The notes under the pieces are model-generated. The model was not told the DNA's origin and searched no databases. It saw nothing but the letters and a program-made list of their open reading frames with translations. Shown here piece after piece: positions 1 to 11,713 of a DNA stretch of 62,880 bases; position 1 is the stretch's first letter, and each line of letters opens with the position of its first letter. This DNA comes from an uncultured Prochlorococcus sp. (GTDB taxonomy: Bacteria; Cyanobacteriota; Cyanobacteriia; PCC-6307; Cyanobiaceae): contig CACAYX010000003.1 in the NCBI GenBank assembly GCA_902536775.1, positions 1 to 62,880 of the forward strand, written 5' to 3'. The position numbers and the translations under genes are program-made.

Positions 1-638
1 ACTCAATTGTTGCATCAGGAGATAATGCCTGTATTTTGCATTACACTTCAAATAATTCACCTTTGAACAAAGAAGATTTATTGTTGGTGGATGCTGGCTG
101 CTCACTAATTGATTATTACAATGGAGATATAACAAGAACTATTCCAATAGGTGGTAAATTTTCTAAAGAGCAAAAAGTTATCTATGAAATTGTATTGAGT
201 GCGCAGAAAAATGCAATTAAAAGTGCTGTAAAGGGATCTAATTCTAGTGCTGTTCATAATGTTGCTTTAACAATTCTTGTAGAAGGGTTAAAGGAAATTG
301 GTTTATTGTCAGGCAGTACTGAGGAGATAATTGAGAATCAATCTTATAAACATCTTTACATGCATAGAACTGGTCATTGGCTTGGCTTAGATGTTCATGA
401 TGTTGGAGCATACAGAATGGGGGACTATGAAGTGCCATTACAGAATGGAATGATTCTTACGGTAGAACCTGGGATCTATATAAGTGATAGAATCCCAGTC
501 CCTGTGGGACAACCTCCTATAGATGAAAAATGGAAAGGCATTGGAATAAGAATAGAAGATGATGTCCTGGTTAAAGATACAAACCCTGATGTTTTAAGTA
601 TTGCTGCACTAAAAGAAATTTCTGATTTAGAATTTTAA
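1..638 (+). CDS. pepP: Xaa-Pro aminopeptidase (M24 family), 3' part only
   Basis: The reading frame is open from the window edge to the stop at 638, so only the C-terminal catalytic part (about 211 residues) is visible. It has the pita-bread metallopeptidase ligands of family M24: Asp in LLVDAGC, Asp in NGDITRT, His in HRTGHWLGLDVHD, Glu in VEPGIYI and Glu in GIRIEDD. These bind two metal ions and remove an N-terminal residue that precedes proline. Length and motif order fit aminopeptidase P rather than methionine aminopeptidase. The internal ATG at 36 is not the real start, because coding similarity continues upstream of it to the edge. It is followed by a small gene at 693 on the same strand. 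Confidence 0.88.
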   Translation, partial: SIVASGDNACILHYTSNNSPLNKEDLLLVDAGCSLIDYYNGDITRTIPIGGKFSKEQKVIYEIVLSAQKNAIKSAVKGSNSSAVHNVALTILVEGLKEIGLLSGSTEEIIENQSYKHLYMHRTGHWLGLDVHDVGAYRMGDYEVPLQNGMILTVEPGIYISDRIPVPVGQPPIDEKWKGIGIRIEDDVLVKDTNPDVLSIAALKEISDLEF

Positions 639-692
639 AATTTGACTTATTAAGTTAATAGATTTATTTTTTATTAAGTTTAAAGCTTAAAA

Positions 693-851
693 ATGAATAA
701 GACCGATTCATATGATTCGAAACTTTCTCAAGCAAGAGGCTTAGCAAGTCAGCTTGGCATGTTCGCAGAAGAAAACGATATTCCCAAAGATCTTTGGGAT
801 TCATTGGAAGCAACTATTTATGATTTTTATAAAGTATCTCACGATAGATAA
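693..851 (+). CDS. small conserved hypothetical protein, 52 aa
   Basis: ATG to TAA, 52 residues, starting MNKTDSYDSKLSQARG. The product is soluble, acidic and probably helical, with no cysteine pairs and no membrane segment. It lies 54 nt after the aminopeptidase on the same strand and before Ycf65. I do not recognise a named family. Support comes from balanced protein-like composition and its place in a co-directional run; there is no strong ribosome-binding site. Confidence 0.6.
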   Translation: MNKTDSYDSKLSQARGLASQLGMFAEENDIPKDLWDSLEATIYDFYKVSHDR

Positions 852-959
852 AAATCCTTTTTAGAAGTTATCAATTACTAAAATCAAGGAATTTTGTATA
901 AATTAATCAAAATGTGACCATAAACTGATAAATTATTTATTAAACATAAATATAAGTGA

Positions 960-1433
960 ATGAACTCATCAGATAAGTTAAGTCAAAATTCAACAGAAAA
1001 AAAAGAAAAAAACAGTGATGCCCCAAACTCAAAAAATTCTTCTAATTCAGGCATGATGAGTGCCACAGCTGTATTGGCAGCTGCCACAATTGATGAAGAT
1101 GGGGTCCCTACTGGTTATACCCCTAAACCTGATGAAGGAAGGTTCATAATTAAAGTGTTATGGTTACCTGATAATGTTGCTTTAGCAGTGGATCAAATAG
1201 TTGGTGGAGGCCCAAGCCCTCTTACTGCCTATTATTTTTGGCCAAGAGATGATGCTTGGGAAAAATTAAAAAGTGAACTAGAGAATAAAGGTTGGATCAC
1301 AAATAACGAAAGAGTAGAGATATTGAATAAAGCTACTGAAGTGATAAATTATTGGCAAGAAGAAGGTAAGACAAAAAAACTAGAAGAAGCCAAATTAAAG
1401 TTTCCCGAAGTAACTTTTTGCGGAACAGCTTAA
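960..1433 (+). CDS. ycf65: Ycf65 / plastid-specific ribosomal protein 3 homologue (PSRP-3, cS23)
   Basis: Residues from about 57 to the end match the PSRP-3/Ycf65 signature: [18 protein letters not shown], then [16 protein letters not shown], then [14 protein letters not shown], ending FPEVTFCG. In chloroplasts and cyanobacteria this is a component of the small ribosomal subunit. The first 55 residues are a Ser/Asn/Lys-rich low-complexity extension that ends in an Ala-rich stretch. The gene converges on atpC with only 3 nt between the stop codons. The function is taken from the family; the signature is very clear. Confidence 0.9.
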   Translation: MNSSDKLSQNSTEKKEKNSDAPNSKNSSNSGMMSATAVLAAATIDEDGVPTGYTPKPDEGRFIIKVLWLPDNVALAVDQIVGGGPSPLTAYYFWPRDDAWEKLKSELENKGWITNNERVEILNKATEVINYWQEEGKTKKLEEAKLKFPEVTFCGTA

Positions 1434-1436
1434 ATA

Positions 1437-1841
1437 TTAGTTCTTTGCAGCTTGAATCCTAGCCTCAGCCTTTGAAACCTCTTTAAAAGCTTTAATTTTC
1501 TCTGGATTTTTTTCATTTTCAGAAAATTTGCTAATTGCTAATTTTGCTTCTTTAAGATCTTGTTCAGCATTTTGAACATTAATTTCAGAACCAATTTCAG
1601 CATTATTTACTAAAACTATAACTTCATCTGATTCAATTTCAGCGAAGCCTCCCATAAGAGCTATAGATTTCCACTGGGAATTCATTCTAAGCCTTAAAAC
1701 GCCAATATCTATAGCAGTAACTAAAGATATATGTCCTGGTAGTATGCCAAGTTGACCAGTAGTACTAGGAAGGATTACTTCTTCAGCTTCGCCTTGGTAG
1801 ACATTTTTATTAGGAGCTAAAACTTTTAGAGAAATTGCCAT
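1437..1841 (-). CDS. atpC: ATP synthase F1 subunit epsilon
   Basis: 134 residues, the usual length for cyanobacterial epsilon. The N-terminal beta-sandwich has [24 protein letters not shown], read here as the short motifs VILPS and GILPGH. The C-terminal half is a helical hairpin rich in Lys, Glu and Ala. It sits in the F1 central stalk of the thylakoid ATP synthase and regulates rotation. It follows the beta gene by 43 nt on the same strand, the standard two-gene atpBE-type unit of cyanobacteria, separate from the main atp operon. Confidence 0.96.
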   Translation of the reverse strand: MAISLKVLAPNKNVYQGEAEEVILPSTTGQLGILPGHISLVTAIDIGVLRLRMNSQWKSIALMGGFAEIESDEVIVLVNNAEIGSEINVQNAEQDLKEAKLAISKFSENEKNPEKIKAFKEVSKAEARIQAAKN

Positions 1842-1884
1842 TAATTTAAAATTATTGAAGGTTAAATATATGTTTTTTTAATAT

Positions 1885-3562
<1,678 letters not shown>

Positions 3563-3874
3563 ATGGCAGCTGTTTCACTTACAGTCTCTACAGTAAAACC
3601 ACTGGGAGATAGAATATTTATTAAAGTTTCCGCATCTGAGGAAAAAACTGCTGGGGGCATTCTTTTGCCTGATTCAGCTAAAGAAAAACCACAGGTTGGA
3701 GAAGTTGCTCAGGTGGGCCCTGGCAAACTTAATGACGATGGTTCTCGACAAACTCCAGAAGTGAGTATTGGCGATAAAGTGTTGTACAGCAAATATGCTG
3801 GCACAGACATTAAATTGGGAGGAGATGAATATGTCTTGCTCTCAGAAAAGGATATTTTAGCTGTAGTAAGCTAA
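3563..3874 (+). CDS. groS: co-chaperonin GroES
   Basis: 103 residues, typical cyanobacterial Cpn10 length. The start of the fold reads [12 protein letters not shown]. The mobile loop that docks GroEL is [19 protein letters not shown], seen as the motifs TAGGILLP and KEKPQVGEV. The end reads [17 protein letters not shown]. It caps the GroEL ring during ATP-driven folding. It is the first gene of the groESL operon, 51 nt ahead of groEL. The ATG at 3563 is supported by the GATCCTCC segment only weakly, but it gives the family-standard N-terminus. Confidence 0.97.
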
Positions 3875-3898
3875 GGTATTTGTTTCAAAAATTATTAA

Positions 3899-5563
<1,665 letters not shown>

Positions 5564-5591
5564 CTAAACATTAGTTTTTAATAAATTTTTT

Positions 5592-5622
5592 AAAAGGGAT
5601 TATTTTGAATAATCCCTTTTTC
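5592..5622. terminator. bidirectional rho-independent terminator between groL and secG
   Basis: There is a perfect 13-bp stem, positions 5592-5604 pairing with 5608-5620, around a TTG loop. A T-run follows on the plus strand and an A-run precedes it, giving a T-run on the minus strand. It sits 29 nt after the groL stop and 12 nt beyond the secG stop, so it can end both convergent transcripts. Confidence 0.9.
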
Positions 5623-5633
5623 TTATTTAACTT

Positions 5634-5861
5634 TTACGAAATCCAGCCAGCGCTAAGAATAATTGCGAGAGACAAAAAAATCACTAAAAAAGTCCAAGTT
5701 ATTTTGTTTAGAGAAGCTTCTGCACTACTTGCGCTGTTGAACATAGAGCTTCCACTAGAGGCTATCCCTCCCATTCCATCACCTTTTGGACTATGAAGTA
5801 AAACTAAGAGAATGAGAAGAACTCCAGAAAATACCCAAATCCAACTAATAATTTGAATCAT
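5634..5861 (-). CDS. secG: preprotein translocase subunit SecG
   Basis: 75 residues with two hydrophobic helices (about 4-22 and 51-73). They flank a polar Gly/Ser-rich loop containing the family motif HSPKGDGMGG. SecG sits beside SecYE in the membrane and assists SecA-driven export. It lies 23 nt downstream of gpmI on the same strand, so the two are probably cotranscribed; the shared hairpin with groL ends the unit. Confidence 0.93.
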   Translation of the reverse strand: MIQIISWIWVFSGVLLILLVLLHSPKGDGMGGIASSGSSMFNSASSAEASLNKITWTFLVIFLSLAIILSAGWIS

Positions 5862-5884
5862 TGATTAAAAAACTTTTATTAACT

Positions 5885-7507
5885 TTAAACGTGTTGAACC
5901 ACCTTATTATAACCCTTTAGTTCAATTTCTTGAATAAGCGATTTGCCTGTCATTTCTTTTGGTATTGGTAGATTTAATAATTGCAATAAAGTGGGAGCAA
6001 TATCTGCTAAGCCCGCGTTTTCTCTTAAATTAATTTCATTTCCCATATTTGGTATTTTTCTTTTTTCACCTTCAATCAAAATTAATGGAACTTTATTTAT
6101 TGTATGTGCTGTCCATGGTTCTCCTTCAGATCCTTTCATTACCTCTGCATTACCATGATCTGCTGTAATAACAATGCTCCCGCCCATTTCTCCAGTAACT
6201 TTAACTATTTGACCTACACATTTATCTACTTTTTCTATAGCTTTAATTGTTGCATCCATGTTGCCTGTATGACCAACCATATCAGGATTGGCAAAATTGA
6301 TTACAATAAAAGCATATTTCCCGCTTTTAATTGCTTTAGAGCAACTAATAGTTAATTCCTCCGCAGACATTTCGGGTTCCATATCATAAGTTGCGACTCT
6401 TGGAGAAGGGATCAAATGTCTCTCTTCTCCAGGTAAAGGTATTTCAACTCCCCCATTGAAAAAGTATGTTACGTGAGGATATTTTTCAGTTTCCGCGGTT
6501 CTGTATTGTTTAAGTCCGTTTTCTGACACTATTTGGCCTATAAAATTATTTAGTGATTCAGGAGGGAAAGCAACTTTAACGGGAAAGTTCGGATCATATT
6601 GAGTAAAAGTAACAAAATCTAGATTTGGATAATTTTTTCTTTTAAAGTCTGAGAATTCATTATCAGAAAGCGATTTGACTATTTGTCTTGCTCTATCGGG
6701 ACGAAAGTTAAAGCAAATCAAACTATCCCCATCTTTAAGATAGTTTTCAGACAATCGAATGGGCTCTATAAATTCATCGGTTATGTTTTGGGCATAACTT
6801 TTTTCTATGTAATCCTTGGGAGAAAGATTTGTTATTTGTATATCTGGATCAGTCAAATTTGAGTATGCTTTTTCTGTTCTTTCCCATAAAAGATTTCTAT
6901 CCATTATCCAGTATCTTCCGCATATGGAAGCTATTTCTCCTACATTAAATTTTTTTATACATGACTCTATTTGATTTAGATATTTCGAGGCACTTTTTGC
7001 AGGAGTGTCTCTCCCATCAGTAATAATATGGATTGCAACTTTTGTAATTTTATTATCAGATGCCCATTTTATTAAACCTAATAAATGATCGATATGACTA
7101 TGAACTCCTCCATCGGAACATAATCCTGTGATATGCAAAGTAGAATTATTTTTCTTTAATGAAACAGCCACCTCTTTTAACTCATTTACCAAGCCTAATT
7201 GATTATTTTTTACAATATTTGAAATCCTTACAAGTTCTTGTTGTATTATTCGTCCCGAACCAATTGTAAGATGTCCTACCTCTGAATTGCCCATTTGACC
7301 ATCTGGGAGGCCCACTTCAGATCCACTAGCACTTATAAGGGTGTGGGGATAAGCATGCCACAATGAGTCCATGATTGGTGTGCTGGCACTTTTTATAGCA
7401 TTATCTGATTTTTCTTTTCGATATCCCCATCCATCTAGTATTGCAAGAACTACAGGGCTCTGAGGAACACTTAATCTTTTTATATTTTTGCTGCTAATTT
7501 TTGACAT
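5885..7507 (-). CDS. gpmI: 2,3-bisphosphoglycerate-independent phosphoglycerate mutase
   Basis: 540 residues, full length for iPGM. The alkaline-phosphatase-type metal site is visible: the N-terminal Asp in AILDGWGYR, the phosphorylated Ser in [15 protein letters not shown] (motif GNSEVGH), DGRDTP for substrate binding, and the C-terminal ITADHGNAE and TAHT motifs. It interconverts 3- and 2-phosphoglycerate with Mn2+. The start at 7507 gives [11 protein letters not shown] before the [11 protein letters not shown] core. The gene is divergent from pyrR, with 136 nt between the starts. Confidence 0.97.
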   Translation of the reverse strand: MSKISSKNIKRLSVPQSPVVLAILDGWGYRKEKSDNAIKSASTPIMDSLWHAYPHTLISASGSEVGLPDGQMGNSEVGHLTIGSGRIIQQELVRISNIVKNNQLGLVNELKEVAVSLKKNNSTLHITGLCSDGGVHSHIDHLLGLIKWASDNKITKVAIHIITDGRDTPAKSASKYLNQIESCIKKFNVGEIASICGRYWIMDRNLLWERTEKAYSNLTDPDIQITNLSPKDYIEKSYAQNITDEFIEPIRLSENYLKDGDSLICFNFRPDRARQIVKSLSDNEFSDFKRKNYPNLDFVTFTQYDPNFPVKVAFPPESLNNFIGQIVSENGLKQYRTAETEKYPHVTYFFNGGVEIPLPGEERHLIPSPRVATYDMEPEMSAEELTISCSKAIKSGKYAFIVINFANPDMVGHTGNMDATIKAIEKVDKCVGQIVKVTGEMGGSIVITADHGNAEVMKGSEGEPWTAHTINKVPLILIEGEKRKIPNMGNEINLRENAGLADIAPTLLQLLNLPIPKEMTGKSLIQEIELKGYNKVVQHV

Positions 7508-7643
7508 ATTTAGATCAAATTCATTGTTAACTGATCCAACCTTAAATTTAGCTTCAAACCTTACTCTTTAACAATTTATATTTAACATAGTTAGCTTTTG
7601 CTAATTTATGAAAATATTAGATTAATTTTATTTTTGATAAATC

Positions 7644-8180
7644 ATGTCTAAGCAAACAAAAAAGATCGTAATATTAACTGAAGTTGAGTTAAGAAAAACT
7701 ATTTCGCGTTTAACTTGTGAAATTATCGAAAAAGTAAAAAAACTGGATAACCTTCTATTGGTTGGCATCCCGACTAGAGGAATTGAGCTGACTGAAGTGC
7801 TAGAGAAGGAATTATTCTCTAGAACAGGTTTAAGATTTAGAAAAGGAACAATTGATCCAACTTTTTATAGAGATGACCAAAATAGAGTTGGAACTCGCCT
7901 AATACAAGCTACAAATATTCCAACTCCTATTGAGAAACAAGAAATTCTTTTAATAGATGATGTAATTTACACAGGTAGAACAATTCGAGCTGCAATGGAT
8001 GCTTTGTATTCATGGGGCAGACCTCAAAGAGTCATGTTATTGGTAATGGTTGATAGAGGTCACAGAGAATTACCTATTCAACCAGATTTTTGTGGTAAAA
8101 AAGTGCCAACTAGTAAAATTGAAAGTATTAGTTTACGTTTAAATAATGTTGATAATGAAGAAGGAGTTTTTCTTGAATAG
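7644..8180 (+). CDS. pyrR: bifunctional pyr operon regulator / uracil phosphoribosyltransferase PyrR
   Basis: 178 residues, standard PyrR length. The PRPP-binding loop LLIDDVIYTGRTIRAAMD is present (motif DDVIYTGRT), as are GIPTRGIEL near residue 41 and VDRGHRELPIQPDF near residue 138. The family binds pyr mRNA leaders or makes UMP from uracil and PRPP. No pyr genes or leader lie next to it here, so the enzymatic role may dominate; that is inference. It converges on the Hsp70-like gene with 7 nt between the stops. Confidence 0.94.
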   Translation: MSKQTKKIVILTEVELRKTISRLTCEIIEKVKKLDNLLLVGIPTRGIELTEVLEKELFSRTGLRFRKGTIDPTFYRDDQNRVGTRLIQATNIPTPIEKQEILLIDDVIYTGRTIRAAMDALYSWGRPQRVMLLVMVDRGHRELPIQPDFCGKKVPTSKIESISLRLNNVDNEEGVFLE

Positions 8181-8187
8181 CTATCTT

Positions 8188-9756
8188 TCAGAAGATATTT
8201 CCTAAATTATATTCTCCAAAAAATTCATCTTCAATATCAAAACACTTAACTAATAAATCAGCATTTTTCGTAATTTTAAAAAAAAGTTTTAAGGTGTCTT
8301 CTCCAATATTAGATTTATTTTTTAGTACTATTTTGAGTGGTTTTTTGTCCCATTTTATAATTCCTTCTTCATTTTGAATCTCTGATAACTTTGGTAATCC
8401 ATTTTCAAAAATAACATCATATGCTCTTTCTTTTTGTGTCTCTCCAATTATTATTTCGAATATTTTCTGATTCTTTTTACTGGCTTGAAGGATTAGTTTA
8501 AAGGGTTTTTCTGTTGGCCATGTTTGACCTTTGCAAAAAATTGGATGCCAAAAGTGTTTTTGCTCTCTTTTATTAAATAATCTTATAGATAACCCTTTAT
8601 TTAATATGTCTTTAATTTTTACCCCCGGGGTCATTGCTAAAGCTCCCAAAGCTATTGATTCAATAGGGGGTGGTGACTTTATTTTAATTTTTGGAATTTT
8701 TTTTGTTATCCATTCTTTAATCAATGGTATTTGAGTTCCTCCACCAACCAAAACAATTGCATTTAAGTCGTCAACTGTGCAAAATTTACCTCTTGCTTGA
8801 TTTAATAAATCTTTTAATAGAGAGTTAAGGTGATTTAGAAGATTATTGTCAATGAGTATTTTCTCAAATATTTCTTTACTTAGGTAAAATTCACTTTCTT
8901 CATTTTGCTCAGTAAATAATTTTATTGGATATTTATTTTCATATTTGATTACAGATGAGCTGAGTTTACATTTTATTTTTTCTGCCTTTGAAAGATTATT
9001 AATATAATTATCACCTGGAATAAAATAATCAACTATCCATTGATCAATATCTTTCCCACCAATTTTTGAGCCAGTTTTTCCAATTATTTCGGCACACCTT
9101 ATTTTTTGTTTTGAAATTGAACTTACATCATTACCTTTAAATTTTAATAATTCAGCTATTGGACCAGATTTTCCTTCTCCTCCTTCTATTTTGACGATGT
9201 TCATATCGATTGTACTTCCTCCAATATCTAATGTCATAATTTTTGAGCCATATGGTACATTTATTCCTAAACTTGCGGCAGTAGGCTCATCAACGAGGGC
9301 TATTTCATCTACAGATATTTCCTTGCAAAGGTTAACTAACCATTCTCTGTACCCCTTGTATGTATCTATAGGAGCAGTTAAAACAAGTCTTTTGATCTCA
9401 TAGTTGTGAGGAATGTTCGCCCACAGAATTTGAAAAAATTTTTCGCCACATTCATTAGGGTTTAAAATATTTTTTGGGTTAATTTTTTCAATAGAATTTC
9501 CAATTAATCTTTTAAAGTTAGAATGAAAAAATAAATCAGAATTTGAGTTATCCCTCATCTTTAGAGCACTAATACCAATCTTAGGAATCTTTGAAGGTTC
9601 CTCGAACCAAACTGCTGAAGGAATAACTCCTGGAGATGATGTAATATTCGGTATTTCAACTAAAACAGAATTTATATCTTTTTGATCTTGAAACGCTACA
9701 ACAGTATTAGTGTTCCCTAAATCAATAGCCAGTGTTCCAGACAAACTTTCTTTCAT
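8188..9756 (-). CDS. Hsp70-family ATPase, short form
   Basis: 522 residues, shorter than DnaK (about 630-670). The actin-like ATPase core is clear: phosphate-1 LAIDLGNTNTVVAF, phosphate-2 MTLDIGGSTIDMN and the adenosine motif VLVGGGTQIPLI. After about residue 380 the sequence is divergent and only 140 residues long, so the substrate-binding part is reduced and the lid is missing. It is not a standard DnaK, and no DnaJ or GrpE lies nearby. A specialised chaperone of the cyanobacterial DnaK-like group is the best call. There is a 96-nt gap to divergent rpoZ. Confidence 0.85.
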   Translation of the reverse strand: MKESLSGTLAIDLGNTNTVVAFQDQKDINSVLVEIPNITSSPGVIPSAVWFEEPSKIPKIGISALKMRDNSNSDLFFHSNFKRLIGNSIEKINPKNILNPNECGEKFFQILWANIPHNYEIKRLVLTAPIDTYKGYREWLVNLCKEISVDEIALVDEPTAASLGINVPYGSKIMTLDIGGSTIDMNIVKIEGGEGKSGPIAELLKFKGNDVSSISKQKIRCAEIIGKTGSKIGGKDIDQWIVDYFIPGDNYINNLSKAEKIKCKLSSSVIKYENKYPIKLFTEQNEESEFYLSKEIFEKILIDNNLLNHLNSLLKDLLNQARGKFCTVDDLNAIVLVGGGTQIPLIKEWITKKIPKIKIKSPPPIESIALGALAMTPGVKIKDILNKGLSIRLFNKREQKHFWHPIFCKGQTWPTEKPFKLILQASKKNQKIFEIIIGETQKERAYDVIFENGLPKLSEIQNEEGIIKWDKKPLKIVLKNKSNIGEDTLKLFFKITKNADLLVKCFDIEDEFFGEYNLGNIF

Positions 9757-9852
9757 ATGAAATTATTTAAATCAATTAAGTTCTTTTTGTAATTTATGTT
9801 TTTAAACGGGTGAATTAAATGTAAAATATATTTTATAGTAAAAATTTCTTTA

Positions 9853-10089
9853 ATGAACATATCTAATAACCGAGGAGTTAATTCTACTGATCTTGCAAAG
9901 AGAGGTGAGAGCTTGATAAGAAAATCAACTAATAGATATTTAACTACAGTGAAAATTGCTTTCAGAGCTAAACAAAGACGTTTTGATGATTTTGATGGCT
10001 TATTAGAGGAGTCAACTATTAAACCCGTTCAAAGGTCAATTATTGAACTAAGCGATGAACAAGATCAACCAGATTTACTTCCAGGGTAA
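9853..10089 (+). CDS. rpoZ: DNA-directed RNA polymerase subunit omega
   Basis: 78 residues, matching the short cyanobacterial omega. It has the conserved segment [22 protein letters not shown] (motif [15 protein letters not shown]) and an acidic tail. Omega wraps the C-terminus of beta-prime and helps RNAP assembly. The ATG at 9853 gives the usual N-terminus. A DUF1818 gene follows after only 2 nt, which suggests translational coupling. Confidence 0.92.
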   Translation: MNISNNRGVNSTDLAKRGESLIRKSTNRYLTTVKIAFRAKQRRFDDFDGLLEESTIKPVQRSIIELSDEQDQPDLLPG

Positions 10090-10091
10090 TT

Positions 10092-10463
10092 TTGGTAAAA
10101 GACCATAAAGGATGGAGATTACTTAGAGATTTTAAAAAAGGCAAATTTTGCTTCTTAATTGGTGTTGATAATTGGGCAGTCGAGTTACAAAAAAGTGAAT
10201 TCTGTTCACTTTACCTTCTACTTTTAAGAATTAATGAACAACTTTTAGTCATCAAAGATCAACTAATGGACGAAGAAAATATTACTTTAGAGTTAGAAAA
10301 ACTTCCTTGGTATATTCAGTTAGAGGGGAAAAAGAATGAATGGAGTTTAAGGTTTGTTTTTGAAAGCCAAGATCAAACCAGATCGTTCGAAATGTATTGG
10401 CCGATACCAATAGCACAAAATTTATTTTATGAAATAAAAAACATGTGGGAATCAATGGATTAA
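10092..10463 (+). CDS. DUF1818-family protein
   Basis: 123 residues starting with TTG 2 nt after the rpoZ stop. It has the cyanobacterial DUF1818 pattern: KDHKGWRLLRD at the start, FLIGVDNWAVELQ, a Leu-rich middle, LPWYIQLEG and a WP-containing end. The function of the family is unknown. The tight linkage to rpoZ is the only contextual hint. The next ATG would cut into the conserved block, so TTG is preferred. Confidence 0.82.
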   Translation: MVKDHKGWRLLRDFKKGKFCFLIGVDNWAVELQKSEFCSLYLLLLRINEQLLVIKDQLMDEENITLELEKLPWYIQLEGKKNEWSLRFVFESQDQTRSFEMYWPIPIAQNLFYEIKNMWESMD

Positions 10464-10526
10464 AAGATAAATAAAATTGGAAATTTTAGAAAATATTTCC
10501 CCCTCTAAAAAAAAATTTTTCACAAC

Positions 10527-10579
10527 TTTTCCACAGCAATTTTTTTAAAAATATCTGATGATCTAAAGCATGTGGAAAA
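10527..10579. other. inverted pair of DnaA-box-like 9-mers
   Basis: TTTTCCACA lies at 10527-10535 and its exact reverse complement TGTGGAAAA at 10571-10579, with a 35-nt spacer in an AT-rich gap. TTTTCCACA matches the box reported for cyanobacterial DnaA. TGTGGAT-type half sites also occur near 11523 and 11535. No dnaA or dnaN is visible, so this is not called an origin; it could be a DnaA-titrating or regulatory site, or chance in AT-rich DNA. Confidence 0.3.
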
Positions 10580-10667
10580 CTTCTGATTTTAAATAAATCT
10601 TTATATTTAAGTAAAGTTTAATTTTACAAATTTAATTTCCATAACTCCTTTCTTTATGACTGAATTC

Positions 10668-10705
10668 TCATTATTCTATAGCCTGAGACTGTCTCTTAAT
10701 AATGA
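10668..10705. promoter_or_regulatory. nested inverted repeats upstream of the DUF2811 gene
   Basis: An outer repeat TCATTATT (10668-10675) / AATAATGA (10698-10705) encloses the palindrome GAGAC-T-GTCTC (10685-10695). It sits 72 nt before the DUF2811 start and has no T-run, so an operator or leader structure is likelier than a terminator. The rest of the 10464-10776 gap shows only AT-rich sequence and the DnaA-like 9-mers. Confidence 0.35.
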
Positions 10706-10776
10706 TTGTTGACGATTTAATAATTTTGGAGAAAACTACATCTTAGTAGATCAAAAATTTCAAAAATTTTTTCAAT

Positions 10777-11028
10777 ATGCAAGAGTTAAATTACGACAAA
10801 AATTCAAAAGTATTAACTGATAAAGATGAAGTAATAAGTTTCAAATGTGAACTTCAAGAAAATCTTCAAAAGGCTATGAAAGAATTTGTTGAGGAGCATC
10901 CTAACTGGGATCAATACAGGATACTACAAGCCGCTATTGCAGGATTTTTGATGCAAAAAGGATTTCAAAATAGGGATTTAACGAGACTCTACATTGGCAA
11001 TATGTTTTCAATGAATTTTAAGGATTAA
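10777..11028 (+). CDS. DUF2811-family protein
   Basis: 83 residues. The core from about residue 22 matches the cyanobacterial DUF2811 pattern: SFKCELQENLQKAMKEF, HPNWDQYRILQAAIAGFL, then QNRDLTRLYIGNMF. It looks like a small helical soluble protein of unknown function. It converges on the EVE-domain gene, leaving 7 nt. Confidence 0.82.
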   Translation: MQELNYDKNSKVLTDKDEVISFKCELQENLQKAMKEFVEEHPNWDQYRILQAAIAGFLMQKGFQNRDLTRLYIGNMFSMNFKD

Positions 11029-11035
11029 AAATTTT

Positions 11036-11494
11036 TTACATTTTTTCTAGTAGTATTTTTGCAATGTCATTTCTGACAGGTAATATAGATAACCTATTTC
11101 CTTTTTTTACGACTAATAATTCATCCTCATTAAATATAATCTTTAATTCAGGTAAACTTAAAATCTTATCTGACTTTGATATGTATTTTACTTTTACACA
11201 ATCCCATCTCGGATTATCAGGTTTCGATTTTGGATCAAAATATTTTGAATTTTTATCAAATTGCGTAGGATCAACAATATTTAGATCTATTACCTCCATA
11301 AGTCCAACAATACCTGGCGGTTTACAATTCGAATGATAGAAAAAAACTGTATCTCCTTTATTCATTTTTCTCATAAAATTTCGAGCCTGATAATTTCTTA
11401 TTCCGTCCCATAAAGTTACACCGTCATTTTTTAAAGTATCTATGCTGTAAGCATCAGGCTCACTTTTCATTAGCCAGTAATTAATTTCGTTCAT
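11036..11494 (-). CDS. EVE-domain protein (thymocyte nuclear protein 1-like)
   Basis: 152 residues spanning one EVE domain. It opens YWLMKSEPDAYSID, then TLWDGIRNYQARNFMRKM, GDTVFFYHSNCKPPGIVGLMEV and WDCVKVKYI. These are the hallmark blocks of this PUA-like fold, which binds modified bases in nucleic acids. The ligand here is unknown. The gene stands alone on the minus strand. Its 219-nt upstream region contains the two TGTGGAT half sites noted above. Confidence 0.88.
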   Translation of the reverse strand: MNEINYWLMKSEPDAYSIDTLKNDGVTLWDGIRNYQARNFMRKMNKGDTVFFYHSNCKPPGIVGLMEVIDLNIVDPTQFDKNSKYFDPKSKPDNPRWDCVKVKYISKSDKILSLPELKIIFNEDELLVVKKGNRLSILPVRNDIAKILLEKM

Positions 11495-11713
11495 ATCAAG
11501 TGATTACAAGAATATTGCGAAGTGTGGATAGGATGTGGATGATGGCATGGTACTGGAATGACATTTTGTTAACTTTTTTCGAAAGTCAGATAAATCCAAA
11601 TCATTTTGTTTAGTTTATCGAAGATACTTTGTTTAATAAAGTTTAGAAAAATATCGAAACAGATCACTCAAAGTAAACTTATTTATTAGTAAAAATCGTA
11701 TTTATAATACCTT

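Noticed and set aside
10527-10579. Chromosomal origin
   Set aside because: Only two DnaA-like 9-mers, no dnaA/dnaN or skew information; far too little for an origin call.
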